Of a stretch of 64,000 nt of DNA, positions 1-9,076 are shown in pieces; position 1 is the first letter of the stretch, and each line of letters begins with the position of its first letter. The notes beneath the pieces are model-generated. The model was not told the DNA's origin and did not search any database. It saw only the letters and a list, made by a program, of their open reading frames with translations. The stretch comes from Synechococcus sp. AG-679-C18 (lineage in GTDB: Bacteria > Cyanobacteriota > Cyanobacteriia > PCC-6307 > Cyanobiaceae): assembly GCA_003210755.1 (NCBI GenBank), contig QCUL01000001.1, positions 1 to 64,000 of the forward strand, written 5' to 3'. The position numbers were made by a program, and so were the translations under genes.

Positions 1-77
1 CTTTTTGCAGGGGCAACACGACTAAGCGGCTCATAGATGAGTGGAAATACCCAGGCTCCCGTTTCAAGCTTCTGGCG

Positions 78-112
78 AGGAGAATGGTTTTACAAACACT
101 CTTGTAACCGTG
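78..112 (+). promoter_or_regulatory. distant AGGAG with intervening inverted repeat before the UPF0367 start
   Basis: AGGAG at 78-82 is followed by TTACAA (90-95), a 6-base spacer and TTGTAA (102-107), then the GTG start at 110. Linear spacing from AGGAG to the start is 27 bases, too long for normal initiation. A folded stem would bring them to about 9 bases. Alternatively the dyad is a protein-binding site. Structure seen in sequence; role inferred. Confidence 0.35.
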
Positions 113-373
113 TACGTCGTCGAATTAGCTCTTCGCATGAGCCCGATGCCCATCTCCGTCCAACGCAAAGAATCAGCGGACGCCGACTCTGTCTATCAAC
201 AAGTGCGTCAGGCGCTTGAACAGGGGCAACCACGATTGCTTGAGCTGACCTGCGAAAAAGTAGAAGGAAAGAGACTGAGCGTTCTCACTAGCGACGTCTT
301 AGCTGTTCAGACCTACGAAAAGACTGCTGCCTCAGGTGGGAGCAAGCGCCCTGGCTTTTCATTAGAGAATTGA
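110..373 (+). CDS. UPF0367 family protein
   Basis: Small protein of 87 residues conserved in cyanobacteria and of unknown function. The sequence beginning [14 protein letters not shown] matches my memory of UPF0367 proteins, which start with MYVIEL-like residues; that places the start at the GTG at 110 rather than the in-frame ATG at 41. The middle ([18 protein letters not shown]) and the C-terminal [13 protein letters not shown] are also family-like. The stop codon overlaps the TTG start of the ABC ATPase gene, so the two are probably co-translated. An AGGAG lies unusually far upstream with an inverted repeat between it and the start (see findings). Family call is firm; the function is unknown. 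Confidence 0.8.
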   Translation: MYVVELALRMSPMPISVQRKESADADSVYQQVRQALEQGQPRLLELTCEKVEGKRLSVLTSDVLAVQTYEKTAASGGSKRPGFSLEN

Positions 374-1059
374 GTTTTGTGAGACCTGATTCCAGCGACT
401 TGGTTTTGAGGTTCAAAGGAGTGAACTTTTGCTGGCCGTGCGGAACTCGCGCACTGAACGGGTGCAGCTTCAGCGTTCCAGGCCCTGGTCTGTGGATGCT
501 TGTGGGTAGCAATGGCAGCGGCAAAAGCACTCTGTTTCGAATGATCGGTGGATTAATCCAACCTCAATCAGGACAAGTTGATTGCTTCGTCAAAACGTCT
601 CTGGTTTTCCAAAACCCAGATCACCAACTGTTGCTACCCAGTTGCGGAAGCGATCTGCTGCTCAACCTTCACCCCAATCTCACCCCCTCAATTAAAAGAG
701 AGCGGATCGCCCATCTACTTGAACAAGTTGGGCTCGCAGGCATGGCTGGCAGGCAGATCCACACTTTGAGTGGTGGACAAAAACAACGACTGGCGATTGC
801 TGGAGCCCTCGCCAGCGACGCCAAGCTGCTACTTCTCGATGAACCGACAGCACTTCTTGATCCTGCAAGCCAAAACTCAGTCTTGGCCGCGGTTCAACAG
901 TTGTGTCACCGATCACGCAACCCGCTTACAGCACTGTGGATTACGCATCGACTCGACGAGCTGGATCACGCTGATGGAGCTGCATGCATGAACCAAGGAC
1001 ATATAGGACCCTGGGAAAAAGGGCTCTCGCTGCGACGCAGACTCAAGGCACTTGCTTAA
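370..1059 (+). CDS. ABC transporter ATP-binding protein, CbiO/ECF type
   Basis: Single nucleotide-binding domain of 229 residues. Walker [10 protein letters not shown] lies near residues 47-54, a Q-loop at VFQNPDHQ (80-87), the signature LSGGQKQR at 133-140, and Walker B LLLLDEPT at 153-160, followed by a switch histidine in WITHR. The Q-loop sequence and short length resemble the energising ATPases of ECF/cobalt-type transporters. No transmembrane or substrate-binding partner is next to it, so the substrate is unknown. Start is a TTG overlapping the previous stop; a GTG at 379 is the alternative. A hairpin with a short T run follows the gene. Confidence 0.85.
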   Translation: MSFVRPDSSDLVLRFKGVNFCWPCGTRALNGCSFSVPGPGLWMLVGSNGSGKSTLFRMIGGLIQPQSGQVDCFVKTSLVFQNPDHQLLLPSCGSDLLLNLHPNLTPSIKRERIAHLLEQVGLAGMAGRQIHTLSGGQKQRLAIAGALASDAKLLLLDEPTALLDPASQNSVLAAVQQLCHRSRNPLTALWITHRLDELDHADGAACMNQGHIGPWEKGLSLRRRLKALA

Positions 1060-1085
1060 GACATGGCTGAGCAGTAATGTCTTTT
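1058..1085 (+). terminator. probable intrinsic terminator after the ABC ATPase gene
   Basis: AAGACAT at 1058-1064 pairs with ATGTCTT at 1077-1083 and is followed immediately by TTTT-rich sequence. It lies between the ABC ATPase stop and tRNA-Asn. Confidence 0.5.
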
Positions 1086-1093
1086 GGTTCCAA

Positions 1094-1165
1094 TCCTCGG
1101 TAGCTCAGCGGTAGAGCGGTCGACTGTTAATCGATTGGTCGCAGGTTCGAATCCCGCCCGGGGAG
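1094..1165 (+). tRNA. tRNA-Asn (anticodon GTT)
   Basis: A full cloverleaf can be read: acceptor TCCTCGG pairs with CCGGGGA (one G-T pair), a D-arm contains AGCTCAGCGGTAGAGC, the anticodon arm reads GACTGTTAATC with anticodon GTT, and the T-arm contains GGTTCGAATCC. The discriminator base is G and CCA is not encoded, so the cca product would complete it. A strong terminator hairpin follows within about 15 bases. Confidence 0.95.
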
Positions 1166-1177
1166 TTTCAGAACAAC

Positions 1178-1208
1178 GTCATCACTCCAAAGGTGGTGAC
1201 TTTTTTTT
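1178..1208 (+). terminator. intrinsic terminator of tRNA-Asn
   Basis: GTCATCAC (1178-1185) pairs with GTGGTGAC (1193-1200) with one G-T pair and is followed by eight T residues. Clear rho-independent form. Confidence 0.85.
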
Positions 1209-1465
1209 GCCTTAAAAGCGAGATTTTTCTCCAATCAGGGAAAAACTGTCATTGGCCACTCTTTAAATCAAAAGACTTCCTGTAAAGCTAAGAAAGTCAA
1301 TCTCCGGCTAACTGCGTCAAATCGCAGTCATAGAAGCCCCTCCCGAGGAAAAGCAACCCTGAACAACGAGAGCCTCGATTCTGCAGATATACGTTGACTT
1401 TGAGAGAATTGCTTCTTAATGACGCGGCTTTTCCCCGTCCTCCTGTAATTTTCGCCAGCGTTTTG
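1209..1465 (+). promoter_or_regulatory. rpaA upstream region with promoter-like elements
   Basis: No credible gene. It holds a small inverted repeat ACTGCG/CGCAGT at 1311-1328 and a promoter-like TTGACT (1394-1399) followed after 17 bases by TAATGA (1417-1422), about 45 bases before the rpaA start. Motif match only; the transcription start is inferred. Confidence 0.35.
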
Positions 1466-2266
1466 ATGAAGCCTTCCATCCTGCTGATCGAAGATGACCG
1501 GGACATGAGTGAACTTGTGGGTGGTCACTTAGAGCACAGCGGATTCGATGTTCAGCGGGCTGATGACGGGATTAAAGGTCAAGCCCTCGCGTTGCAATAT
1601 TCGCCCGATTTGATTCTTCTTGATTTGATGCTTCCCAATGTCGATGGATTGACACTTTGTCAACGACTTCGTCGTGATGAAAGAACAGCCTCAATTCCCA
1701 TTCTCATGCTTACCGCCCTGGGTGGTACTAAAGACAAGGTAAGTGGGTTCAACTCTGGAGCTGACGACTATTTAACTAAGCCATTTGATCTGGAGGAATT
1801 ACAAGTTCGTGTCAAAGCACTCTTAAGGCGTAGTGACAGAGCTCCTATCGGAACTTCTGGTAACCATCACGAAATACTTAGTTACGGTCCGCTCACTTTG
1901 GTACCTGAGCGTTTTGAAGCCATCTGGTTTGATCAACCGGTACGTCTCACCCATTTGGAATTCGAGCTACTTCATTGTCTTCTCCAACGCCACGGTCAGA
2001 CCGTTGCTCCGTCGCTCATTCTTAAAGAAGTTTGGGGTTACGAACCTGACGATGACATCGAAACGATTCGAGTTCACGTAAGACATTTACGCACCAAATT
2101 GGAGCCCGACCCGCGCAAACCGCGGTTCATCAAAACGGTCTATGGAGCAGGCTATTGCCTCGAACTTCCAACTGGCGCACAACTAGAGGGGCTTCAAGAC
2201 GTTTTGTCCCAGGCTCGTCAGGATCGAGAAACACAAGCAGAGGCTTCAAATCGAGCGACCGCTTAA
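1466..2266 (+). CDS. rpaA: OmpR-family response regulator RpaA
   Basis: DNA-binding response regulator of 266 residues. The receiver domain has acidic residues EDD at 9-11 and phospho-acceptor Asp53 in LLLDLMLP; the winged-helix domain contains [27 protein letters not shown] and [20 protein letters not shown], which are the distinctive RpaA sequences as I know them. In Synechococcus elongatus RpaA is the output regulator of the Kai clock and interacts with SasA; here that role is inferred by homology. The ATG at 1466 ([11 protein letters not shown]) is the natural start although the frame stays open upstream. The tail after about residue 240 is polar and variable. Confidence 0.93.
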   Translation: MKPSILLIEDDRDMSELVGGHLEHSGFDVQRADDGIKGQALALQYSPDLILLDLMLPNVDGLTLCQRLRRDERTASIPILMLTALGGTKDKVSGFNSGADDYLTKPFDLEELQVRVKALLRRSDRAPIGTSGNHHEILSYGPLTLVPERFEAIWFDQPVRLTHLEFELLHCLLQRHGQTVAPSLILKEVWGYEPDDDIETIRVHVRHLRTKLEPDPRKPRFIKTVYGAGYCLELPTGAQLEGLQDVLSQARQDRETQAEASNRATA

Positions 2267-2274
2267 ACCAAAGT

Positions 2275-3258
2275 TTAAACACCCAACAAATCTAGGAAAG
2301 CCACTTCCCATGCCAATCTCGGCTGAACAAAGCTGAGAAGTTGTAAACGCAAACGTTCGAGTCTTCGCAGACAGTAGGAATCTTTTTGTTGACTCCAAAG
2401 GTGCTGTTGTAACCAATTGATCAACCAAAGCTGTTGCTCTCCATCCAAAGCCTCAGTGAGATCGCGGGCCAAACCCAAGGCTTCGATTGGCTTTGATGGA
2501 AGTGAATTTAAACGCTTCATCAGTTCGGGGGACAGGCGCGACCACTGCCTCAAGTGGAAAAGCAATGCTCCTGGTGAGCCACCGGCCATTTGAACCAGCT
2601 CAGGATGCTTCAACGCATCCGAAACCCCGCCCAATTCTGCATCTTCCGGTAATAACTCAAGAACCGACTGCATCCCTTCTGCATTCAGACGGGTAAATCG
2701 AATTAGCTGGCAACGGGATCGAATCGTTGCGAGCAAGCGTTCGGGAGCTGCCGACAACAAGATCAACAATCCATGGCCCGGTTCCTCAAGAGTTTTCAAA
2801 AGAGCATTGGCTGCCGCTTCGGCCATTGCTTCAGGCTCCTCCAACACAACTAGTCCACGCGCGCTCTCAAGCGGTTGTCGGGCAAGAAAGCGGCTAACTT
2901 CTCGAATTTGATCCAATCGCAACTGAGGAGGTGTTCGTCGACTCACACCCGACTCCTCTGCCTCAGAACGAGAGATCAAGCGCCCCTGATGGCTGTAGCT
3001 GGGTTCCACCCAGAGAAGATCGGGGTGGTTGCGTTCTACCAAGCGGCGACGTTGACGCTCGTTGCATTGGCCTTCGCTAAGCACTCCCTCCAGAAAACGC
3101 AGAACAGCGAGCCGCCGTCCAACCCCTTCAGGACCCCCAAAAACATAGGCAGGCGCGAGACGCCCCTGCTTTAAGGCTGCATTTAACAGGGTTACAGCCA
3201 GAGGCTGACCAAACAGATCAGCAAAAAGATCCTGCTCTCCGTCAAAAACTTGACTCAC
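2275..3258 (-). CDS. holB: DNA polymerase III subunit delta prime
   Basis: Clamp-loader subunit, 327 residues. It starts with DLFGQPLAV and AYVFGGPEGVGRR, an AAA+ P-loop-like segment; later LVVLEEPEAMAEAAANALLKTLEEP is the sequence typical of delta prime and LLSAAPERLLATIRSRCQLIRF contains the SRC motif. No classic GKT P-loop or zinc-binding cysteine cluster is evident, consistent with a non-hydrolysing delta prime. The GTG start at 3258 overlaps the tmk stop (GTGA), an arrangement that suggests coupled translation, and tmk-holB adjacency is common in bacteria. Confidence 0.88.
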   Translation of the reverse strand: MSQVFDGEQDLFADLFGQPLAVTLLNAALKQGRLAPAYVFGGPEGVGRRLAVLRFLEGVLSEGQCNERQRRRLVERNHPDLLWVEPSYSHQGRLISRSEAEESGVSRRTPPQLRLDQIREVSRFLARQPLESARGLVVLEEPEAMAEAAANALLKTLEEPGHGLLILLSAAPERLLATIRSRCQLIRFTRLNAEGMQSVLELLPEDAELGGVSDALKHPELVQMAGGSPGALLFHLRQWSRLSPELMKRLNSLPSKPIEALGLARDLTEALDGEQQLWLINWLQQHLWSQQKDSYCLRRLERLRLQLLSFVQPRLAWEVAFLDLLGV

Positions 3259-3905
3259 GCTTCCCAAGCTGCCGCTCTGATCTGCAATGCAGTCCGAATT
3301 GCCTCGGTGACCTCCAAAACCGGAAGATCCGCCACTACCGCCACCCAACCACGAGCATCCGCAAGGTCAGAGAACCCGTTAGAGACTCGTTCTAAAAAAG
3401 CAAGACCCTCGGCTTCGATTCGGTCTTCTTGACGATCTCCTCGTCGCTCAATGCTTAAGGCCAATGGGATATCAAGCCAAAACGTCATGTCGGGAATGAG
3501 TCCTCGCGTGGCAATTCGCTCAAGCTCAGCAATGAGATCGCGATCAAGACCTCGCCCATATCCCTGGTAAGCCATCGTCGATCCTGTGAAGCGATCACTG
3601 AGCACCCAATTTCCGCTGTTTAAGGCGGGCTGAATCACACGATCAACATGCTGTGCACGATCAGCGGCGTATAACAAAAGTTCAGCAGTTGGCTCAGGGT
3701 CAGCATCATCTGGTGGATTGAGAAGCAACTGGCGCAATCTTCCTCCCAAGGCAGTACCTCCTGGTTCTCTCGTCACAACCAGTTGAGATCCGTATGGCAT
3801 CAGTCCACTCTTGGGGAGCCAACTGGAAAGCTGTTGAAGCTGTGTGGTCTTGCCACAACCGTCAACGCCTTCCAGCACCAACAATCTCCCCTTCCCGCTG
3901 ACCAT
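3255..3905 (-). CDS. tmk: thymidylate kinase
   Basis: Converts dTMP to dTDP in the cytosol. 216 residues, normal for the family. The P-loop EGVDGCGKTT is at residues 12-21, TREPGGT carries the dTMP-binding arginine, and DRFTGSTMAYQGYGRG matches the DR(Y/F) motif with the following lid region. It lies 2 bases after the copper ATPase gene and overlaps holB by 4 bases, forming one reverse-strand operon. Confidence 0.93.
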   Translation of the reverse strand: MVSGKGRLLVLEGVDGCGKTTQLQQLSSWLPKSGLMPYGSQLVVTREPGGTALGGRLRQLLLNPPDDADPEPTAELLLYAADRAQHVDRVIQPALNSGNWVLSDRFTGSTMAYQGYGRGLDRDLIAELERIATRGLIPDMTFWLDIPLALSIERRGDRQEDRIEAEGLAFLERVSNGFSDLADARGWVAVVADLPVLEVTEAIRTALQIRAAAWEA

Positions 3906-3907
3906 GA

Positions 3908-6256
3908 TTAGCGAAGCCGCAAACTGAGGGCATTAAGAACAACGGATACAGAGCTAGATGCCATGAGCAAGGCTGCTAGCGGTGGAGAGAGCAGCAACCC
4001 ATAGCCCGGAAGAAGCACACCAGCGGCAATAGGCAATGCAATTAAGTTGTAACCAAAGGCCCAAAACAAATTTTGACGAATTTTGGCCATCGTCCGCTTA
4101 GCCAAGCAAAGGGCCTCTGGCACCGCCTCAAGCCGATCACCGAGCAAGACAAGATCTGCCGTGTCCTGAGCAATCTGAGTACCAGTACCAACCGCGATCC
4201 CAAGGTCGGCTGCTGCCAAGGCAGGCGCATCATTGATTCCATCGCCCACCATCGCCACAGAACTCTGCTTGCGCCAAAGCTCCAGCCGTTCGAGTTTTTG
4301 ATGGGGTAAAAGTTGCCAGGCCATGTCTGCACCCATAAAACCGAGCTCCTGACCAACTCTTTCGACCGCCTGACGACGATCCCCGCTCAACATGGCCACG
4401 GACTGACCCTGGGCGCGCAATCTCTGAAGAGCCATGGATGCATCTGGGCGCAACCGATCATCGATAGTGACCAGGCCCAATGGATGATCAGCTAATGCAA
4501 CAGCGACCAACGACTGACCTCGCTCTAGAGCTTGATCAACAGTCTGTTGTTGTTGATCGGACCAAAACACACCTTGATCGCGCAGCCATTCGGGAGAGCC
4601 CACTCGGAGAAGGCCATTCAGTCCCTGCAAGTGTCCTTCCATGCCAGAACCAGGAATGGTTCGGCTTGAATCCACTGGAAGGAGTGGTAATTGCAGCCTT
4701 TGTGCTTCCTGCAAGAGCGCGTGGGCCAGTGGGTGCCTGCTGGTTTGCTCAAGGCTGGCAGCCAACTGAAGCGTTTGAGCAGGGTCCAAGCTTGCCAACA
4801 CGGAATCAACCAGAGGCCGGCCAAGGGTGAGGGTGCCTGTTTTATCGAAAACCATGCGTTTCACCGAAGCTGCCAACTCGATCACATCTCCGCCTCGAAA
4901 CAACCAGCCCTGCTTTGCTGCCAAGCCTGACGAGACAGTGATCACGGTGGGAGTGGCCAATCCCAACGCACAAGGGCAAGCCACAACGAGGACAGCAATT
5001 GCAAGCTGAAGGGCAAGACCAAGAGGCGTTTCAGCTCCAGCACCGAGAGATCCATGCAGACCATGCGCATGCCCGTGATCCATCAAAGCCACAGGAACGT
5101 CAAGCACCTGTGGCCAGAGACGACACCCGATCTGCCACCAAAACAGGAACGTAAGGAAGGCAAAGCTCACCACCGCATAGCAGAACTGACCCGCGACTCG
5201 ATCAGCAAGGCCCTGAATCGGGGCCTTGCGTGCCTGGGCCTGCTCCACGAGATCAATAATTCGAGCCAGAGCCGTTTCACGACCGATCCTCTGCACTTCG
5301 AGCACAAGAGTGGCTTCTAAATTGAGACTTCCTGAGCTGAGCTCAGAGCCTGGCGAAGCATCCAAAGGCAACGGCTCGCCAGTCAAGCTTGAGAGATCGA
5401 CAGCCGAATGACCTTCCCGAACGATTCCATCAACCGGGACCCGATCTCCTGCCAAAAGCTGAACACGCTCTCCAGGCCTCAGGGCCGAAACAGACACCTC
5501 TCGAATGGTGTCATCGTCCATCAACAATCGAGCGACATCTGGCTGAAGGGCAGCCAAGTCTTGCAGCGCGCGACCTGTGCGACGGCGCGCTCGTTCTTCA
5601 AGAAACCGGCCCAGCAATACGAAGCCCAGGAGCATGACTGGTTCGTTGAAGAAGCAGGGCCAGCCCACTTCAGGCCAAACCAAAGCGACCAAACTGGCCA
5701 GATAGGCGCTGCCAACCCCAAGGCTCACCAAGGTATCCATCGTTGGCGTGCCCAAACGAGCAGAGCGCCAACCAGCAACGAGGATTGGGCGCCCTGGACC
5801 GATCAAGGCAGCCGTGGCCAATCCCGCGTGAAAAGGAAGTGAACCAAGCGGGGGGAAGGAGACGCTCCCGGCCTGAGCCAGGTGACCAACCACCGACAAG
5901 ACAAGCAAGACAAGAGCAACAATCAGCTGTCGCCACTGCTGCCACCAACCCCAACTTTGGTCGGTCTCAACGGAAGATCCAAAAACGTGCGTCTGGCGAG
6001 GTTGGGCCTTAAAACCTCGCGCCGCCAAGGCCTCGATCACTGAGTCGAGATCACAATCAGTGTCTCCGTCAAAGCTGAGCCAAGCGCTCCGAGTGACCAG
6101 ATTGACGCTGGCTTCTTGGACACCAGGTTGATCAAGGAGAGTGCGTTCGACTGAGCGAACACAGCCACCGCACTTCATACCCTCTACGTCGAGCAGAGCT
6201 GTGGAGGCAGGGCTTACGCCATCGACGAGGTTGGGCACAGCTGCAGAACGCATCAA
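3908..6256 (-). CDS. copper-transporting P1B-type ATPase
   Basis: 782-residue heavy-metal ATPase. An N-terminal HMA domain has the metal site KCGGC (residues 28-32). The transmembrane CPC motif is in [13 protein letters not shown], the phosphorylation site in VFDKTGTLT, the TGEPLP actuator motif and the HP motif in SRHPLAHA are present, and [16 protein letters not shown] is the hinge. The CPC motif and single CxxC-type HMA domain point to Cu(I). Cyanobacteria use CtaA (plasma membrane) and PacS (thylakoid) to deliver copper to plastocyanin and oxidase; which of the two this is cannot be told. A His-rich [10 protein letters not shown] loop precedes the CPC helix. Divergent from ycf3. Confidence 0.9.
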   Translation of the reverse strand: MMRSAAVPNLVDGVSPASTALLDVEGMKCGGCVRSVERTLLDQPGVQEASVNLVTRSAWLSFDGDTDCDLDSVIEALAARGFKAQPRQTHVFGSSVETDQSWGWWQQWRQLIVALVLLVLSVVGHLAQAGSVSFPPLGSLPFHAGLATAALIGPGRPILVAGWRSARLGTPTMDTLVSLGVGSAYLASLVALVWPEVGWPCFFNEPVMLLGFVLLGRFLEERARRRTGRALQDLAALQPDVARLLMDDDTIREVSVSALRPGERVQLLAGDRVPVDGIVREGHSAVDLSSLTGEPLPLDASPGSELSSGSLNLEATLVLEVQRIGRETALARIIDLVEQAQARKAPIQGLADRVAGQFCYAVVSFAFLTFLFWWQIGCRLWPQVLDVPVALMDHGHAHGLHGSLGAGAETPLGLALQLAIAVLVVACPCALGLATPTVITVSSGLAAKQGWLFRGGDVIELAASVKRMVFDKTGTLTLGRPLVDSVLASLDPAQTLQLAASLEQTSRHPLAHALLQEAQRLQLPLLPVDSSRTIPGSGMEGHLQGLNGLLRVGSPEWLRDQGVFWSDQQQQTVDQALERGQSLVAVALADHPLGLVTIDDRLRPDASMALQRLRAQGQSVAMLSGDRRQAVERVGQELGFMGADMAWQLLPHQKLERLELWRKQSSVAMVGDGINDAPALAAADLGIAVGTGTQIAQDTADLVLLGDRLEAVPEALCLAKRTMAKIRQNLFWAFGYNLIALPIAAGVLLPGYGLLLSPPLAALLMASSSVSVVLNALSLRLR

Positions 6257-6315
6257 TAAACGGTAGGCAGGACCGATTGCAGTCAGGATGGCAGTACTAC
6301 TTTTTTTGGCTTCCT

Positions 6316-6837
6316 GTGCCGCGCAGCAATCGAAACGACAACTTTATCGACAAAAGCTTCACGGTCATGGCCGACCTCATCGTGAAGCTTCTTCCGATCA
6401 ATGCCCGTGCCAAAGAAGCATATGTGTATTACCGAGATGGACTCTCCGCTCAGAATGACGGTGACTACGCCGAAGCATTAGAAAATTATGAGGAAAGCTT
6501 AAAGCTTGAGGAAAATGCAATCGACCGTGGTGAGACCCTAAAAAACATCGCCATCATTTACATGAGCAATGGTGAGGAAGAGCGCGCACTAAAGACCTAT
6601 CAAAAGGCACTGGAAGAGAATCCCAAACAACCGTCATGCCTAAAAAACATGGGGCTCATCTATGAAAAAAGAGGGCGAATAGCTGAAGAGGAAGGTCGTC
6701 GTGATGAAGCCGACGGCTGGTTTGACCAAGCCGCCGATGTTTGGACCCAGGCGGTGAGGTTGAATCCAGGCGGCTATCTCGAAATTGAGAACTGGTTGAA
6801 ATCGACCGGACGCAGCAACGTCGACGTCTACTTCTAA
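6316..6837 (+). CDS. ycf3: photosystem I assembly protein Ycf3
   Basis: 173-residue TPR protein, the usual Ycf3 length. The N-terminal [20 protein letters not shown] is the hallmark sequence. TPR units include [42 protein letters not shown] and [13 protein letters not shown]. Ycf3 acts as a thylakoid-bound chaperone for PSI subunits. The GTG at 6316 gives the family-type N terminus (VPRSNRND); upstream in-frame sequence does not match the family. Convergent with radA, 3 bases between stop codons. Confidence 0.95.
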   Translation: MPRSNRNDNFIDKSFTVMADLIVKLLPINARAKEAYVYYRDGLSAQNDGDYAEALENYEESLKLEENAIDRGETLKNIAIIYMSNGEEERALKTYQKALEENPKQPSCLKNMGLIYEKRGRIAEEEGRRDEADGWFDQAADVWTQAVRLNPGGYLEIENWLKSTGRSNVDVYF

Positions 6838-6840
6838 GGG

Positions 6841-8238
6841 TCAGCATTCGCGTTCAGCAGGATTAACACCGAGTGCCTGGACAAGCGCTTCAGTAATTGA
6901 TCCAGCTTCATGAAGTTCCAAGTTCAGACTGGCTGCCCCCGCGCCGAGTCCGCAGCCCTTTGGAACCACTGCTCGACGAAAACCCAAACGGGTTGCCTCC
7001 TGCAAGCGCAACTCCAACTGTCCAACGGGTCTGAGTTGGCCGCCTAAGCCAAGCTCACCCAGCAGGACGGTACCTGCTGGCAAGATGAGATCTCGATAAC
7101 TCGCCACCACAGCGGCAGCGACTCCCAGATCGGCAGCTGGCTCCTCAACGTCGAGACCTCCAGCCACCGCGAGGTAGCAGTCAAAACGAGACAGAGGAAG
7201 TCCCATGTGCTTTTCAAGGACGGCAAGAATCTGATGCAAACGATTCACAGCAATGCCTGTGGCAGTCCGACGTGGACTGGCATAGCTCGTTGTGCTGACT
7301 AACGCTTGAAGATCCACAACCAGAGGCCTAGTGCCCTCACAGGCCACAATCGTTGCCACACCGCTGGCTTCATCCCCACTCAAGAACAACTCGCTTGGGT
7401 TTTTCACCTCAACAAGACCCTGGCCCTGCATTTCAAAAACACCCAGTTCGTGAGTGGCACCAAAGCGATTTTTAACGGCGCGCAGCAATCGATGACTCGC
7501 AAACCGATCGCCCTCAAACGTGAGCACGGCATCAACTAAATGTTCGAGCACTTTTGGGCCAGCCAACATCCCCTCTTTGGTCACATGACCCACGAGGAGC
7601 AAAGCGGTGTTTTGACGCTTAGCAAGGCGTTGAAGGGAAGCCGCGCACTCACGCACTTGAGCGACTGATCCAGGAGCACTCGAAAGGTTGGCGTCATGCA
7701 GGGCCTGAATGCTGTCGATGATCGCTACATCTGGTCGCAGAGCCTCAAGTTCTTCCAGCACAAGCTCCAAATCTGTTTCTGCAAGCAGTTGAAGCCCCTC
7801 GCTCTCTCCACCAAGACGCAACCAGCGCAATTTCACTTGCTGTGCTGACTCTTCAGCACTGACGTAAAGAACCGACAGTCGATTCGCCATGACCGATGCG
7901 CTCTGAAGCAGCAGAGTGCTTTTCCCAATCCCTGGGTCCCCTCCCACGAGGACAAGAGAACCTGGCACAACGCCACCGCCCAAAACACGATCAAGCTCTG
8001 GGTAGCCACTGTCAAATCGCTGGATGGGCCGATCACCCAGATCGGACATTGCGGTAGAGCGTCGCGCCACAGGAGCTCCTGCTAATCCAGCGGGAGCTCG
8101 TCTTCGCCGTCCGTCGTTCTTCGGGGCCGCTTGCTCGACCAAAGAATTCCAGCTACCGCAACTGTTACAACGGCCAAAGAACTGCCGAGTCTGAGCTCCA
8201 CAGCTCTGGCAAACGAACAAAGAAGCAGGTCGGGACAC
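6841..8238 (-). CDS. radA: DNA repair protein RadA (Sms)
   Basis: 465-residue RecA-like branch-migration protein. N-terminal zinc finger CQSCGAQTRQFFGRCNSCG, Walker A in GGDPGIGKSTLL, Walker B-type VAIIDSIQ, the RadA-specific KNRFG in AVKNRFGATHELG, and a C-terminal Lon-protease-like domain (GGLDVEEPAADLGVAAA). Full length. Divergent from rpaB with about 90 bases between starts. Confidence 0.95.
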   Translation of the reverse strand: MSRPASLFVCQSCGAQTRQFFGRCNSCGSWNSLVEQAAPKNDGRRRRAPAGLAGAPVARRSTAMSDLGDRPIQRFDSGYPELDRVLGGGVVPGSLVLVGGDPGIGKSTLLLQSASVMANRLSVLYVSAEESAQQVKLRWLRLGGESEGLQLLAETDLELVLEELEALRPDVAIIDSIQALHDANLSSAPGSVAQVRECAASLQRLAKRQNTALLLVGHVTKEGMLAGPKVLEHLVDAVLTFEGDRFASHRLLRAVKNRFGATHELGVFEMQGQGLVEVKNPSELFLSGDEASGVATIVACEGTRPLVVDLQALVSTTSYASPRRTATGIAVNRLHQILAVLEKHMGLPLSRFDCYLAVAGGLDVEEPAADLGVAAAVVASYRDLILPAGTVLLGELGLGGQLRPVGQLELRLQEATRLGFRRAVVPKGCGLGAGAASLNLELHEAGSITEALVQALGVNPAEREC

Positions 8239-8329
8239 GTCGAACTATGAAGAAAGTTGGCTTTAGGTGAATGAACAGGGCCTCCATCCACTTATCTGTA
8301 GCCAATACATGTACGAAATAGCTGCTGAT

Positions 8330-9076
8330 ATGACGGCCACAGGCGCCAGCAAAGAGACCATTCTCGTGGTCGATGACGAAGCCAGTATTCGACGCATTCT
8401 GGAAACACGTCTTTCGATGATCGGCTACAACGTCGTAACCGCCTGCGATGGCACTGAAGCTCTTGAAAGCTTTGAACAGTGCAATCCAGACTTGGTTGTG
8501 TTGGACGTGATGATGCCAAAGCTGGACGGCTACGGCGTCTGCCAGGAATTGCGCAAAGAGTCGGATGTTCCGATCGTGATGCTCACCGCCTTGGGTGATG
8601 TTGCAGACAGAATTACCGGTCTCGAGCTTGGAGCTGACGACTACGTCGTCAAACCGTTTAGCCCCAAAGAGCTTGAAGCAAGAATCCGTTGCGTTCTCAG
8701 GCGAGTTGAGAAAGAGCAAGTAGCTGGAATCCCCAACTCTGGAGTGATTCAAGTAGCAGATCTGCGCATCGACACCAACAAACGCCAAGTCTTCCGTTCT
8801 GACGAACGAATTCGACTCACCGGAATGGAGTTCAGCCTCCTGGAGCTCCTTGTTGGTCGCTCCGGGGAACCCTTCAGCCGTGGTGAAATTTTGAAAGATG
8901 TTTGGGGGTACACACCTGAACGTCACGTAGACACCAGGGTTGTGGACGTTCATATTTCACGTCTTCGCTCCAAACTGGAAGACGATCCGGCCAATCCCGA
9001 GCTAATCCTCACAGCACGGGGGACCGGTTACTTGTTCCAGCGCATCATCGATTCCGTTGCACCCGAAGGATCCTGA
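8330..9076 (+). CDS. rpaB: OmpR-family response regulator RpaB
   Basis: 248-residue response regulator. Receiver domain with DDE near 15-17, phospho-acceptor Asp59 in VVLDVMMPKLDGYG, and the conserved KPF. C-terminal winged helix with LTGMEFSLLELLVGRSGEPFSR, WGYTPERHVDTRVVDVHISRLRSKLED. These match RpaB (Ycf27), which binds HLR1 sites of high-light and photosystem genes and is partnered with histidine kinase NblS (Hik33). The ATG at 8330 (MTATGASKETIL) is the family start; an in-frame ATG at 8267 is possible but unlikely. Overlaps plsX by 20 bases. Confidence 0.95.
   Translation: MTATGASKETILVVDDEASIRRILETRLSMIGYNVVTACDGTEALESFEQCNPDLVVLDVMMPKLDGYGVCQELRKESDVPIVMLTALGDVADRITGLELGADDYVVKPFSPKELEARIRCVLRRVEKEQVAGIPNSGVIQVADLRIDTNKRQVFRSDERIRLTGMEFSLLELLVGRSGEPFSRGEILKDVWGYTPERHVDTRVVDVHISRLRSKLEDDPANPELILTARGTGYLFQRIIDSVAPEGS

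Noticed and set aside
1-77. possible RNA gene at the left edge
   Set aside because: Only a fragment is visible and no cloverleaf or known small-RNA motif could be read.
4073-5842. several forward frames of 60-144 codons over the copper ATPase gene
   Set aside because: All are antisense shadows of a complete P-type ATPase with every catalytic motif.
8165-8953. 262-residue reverse frame over rpaB
   Set aside because: Lies entirely opposite rpaB and radA start; the opposite strand encodes clear family proteins.
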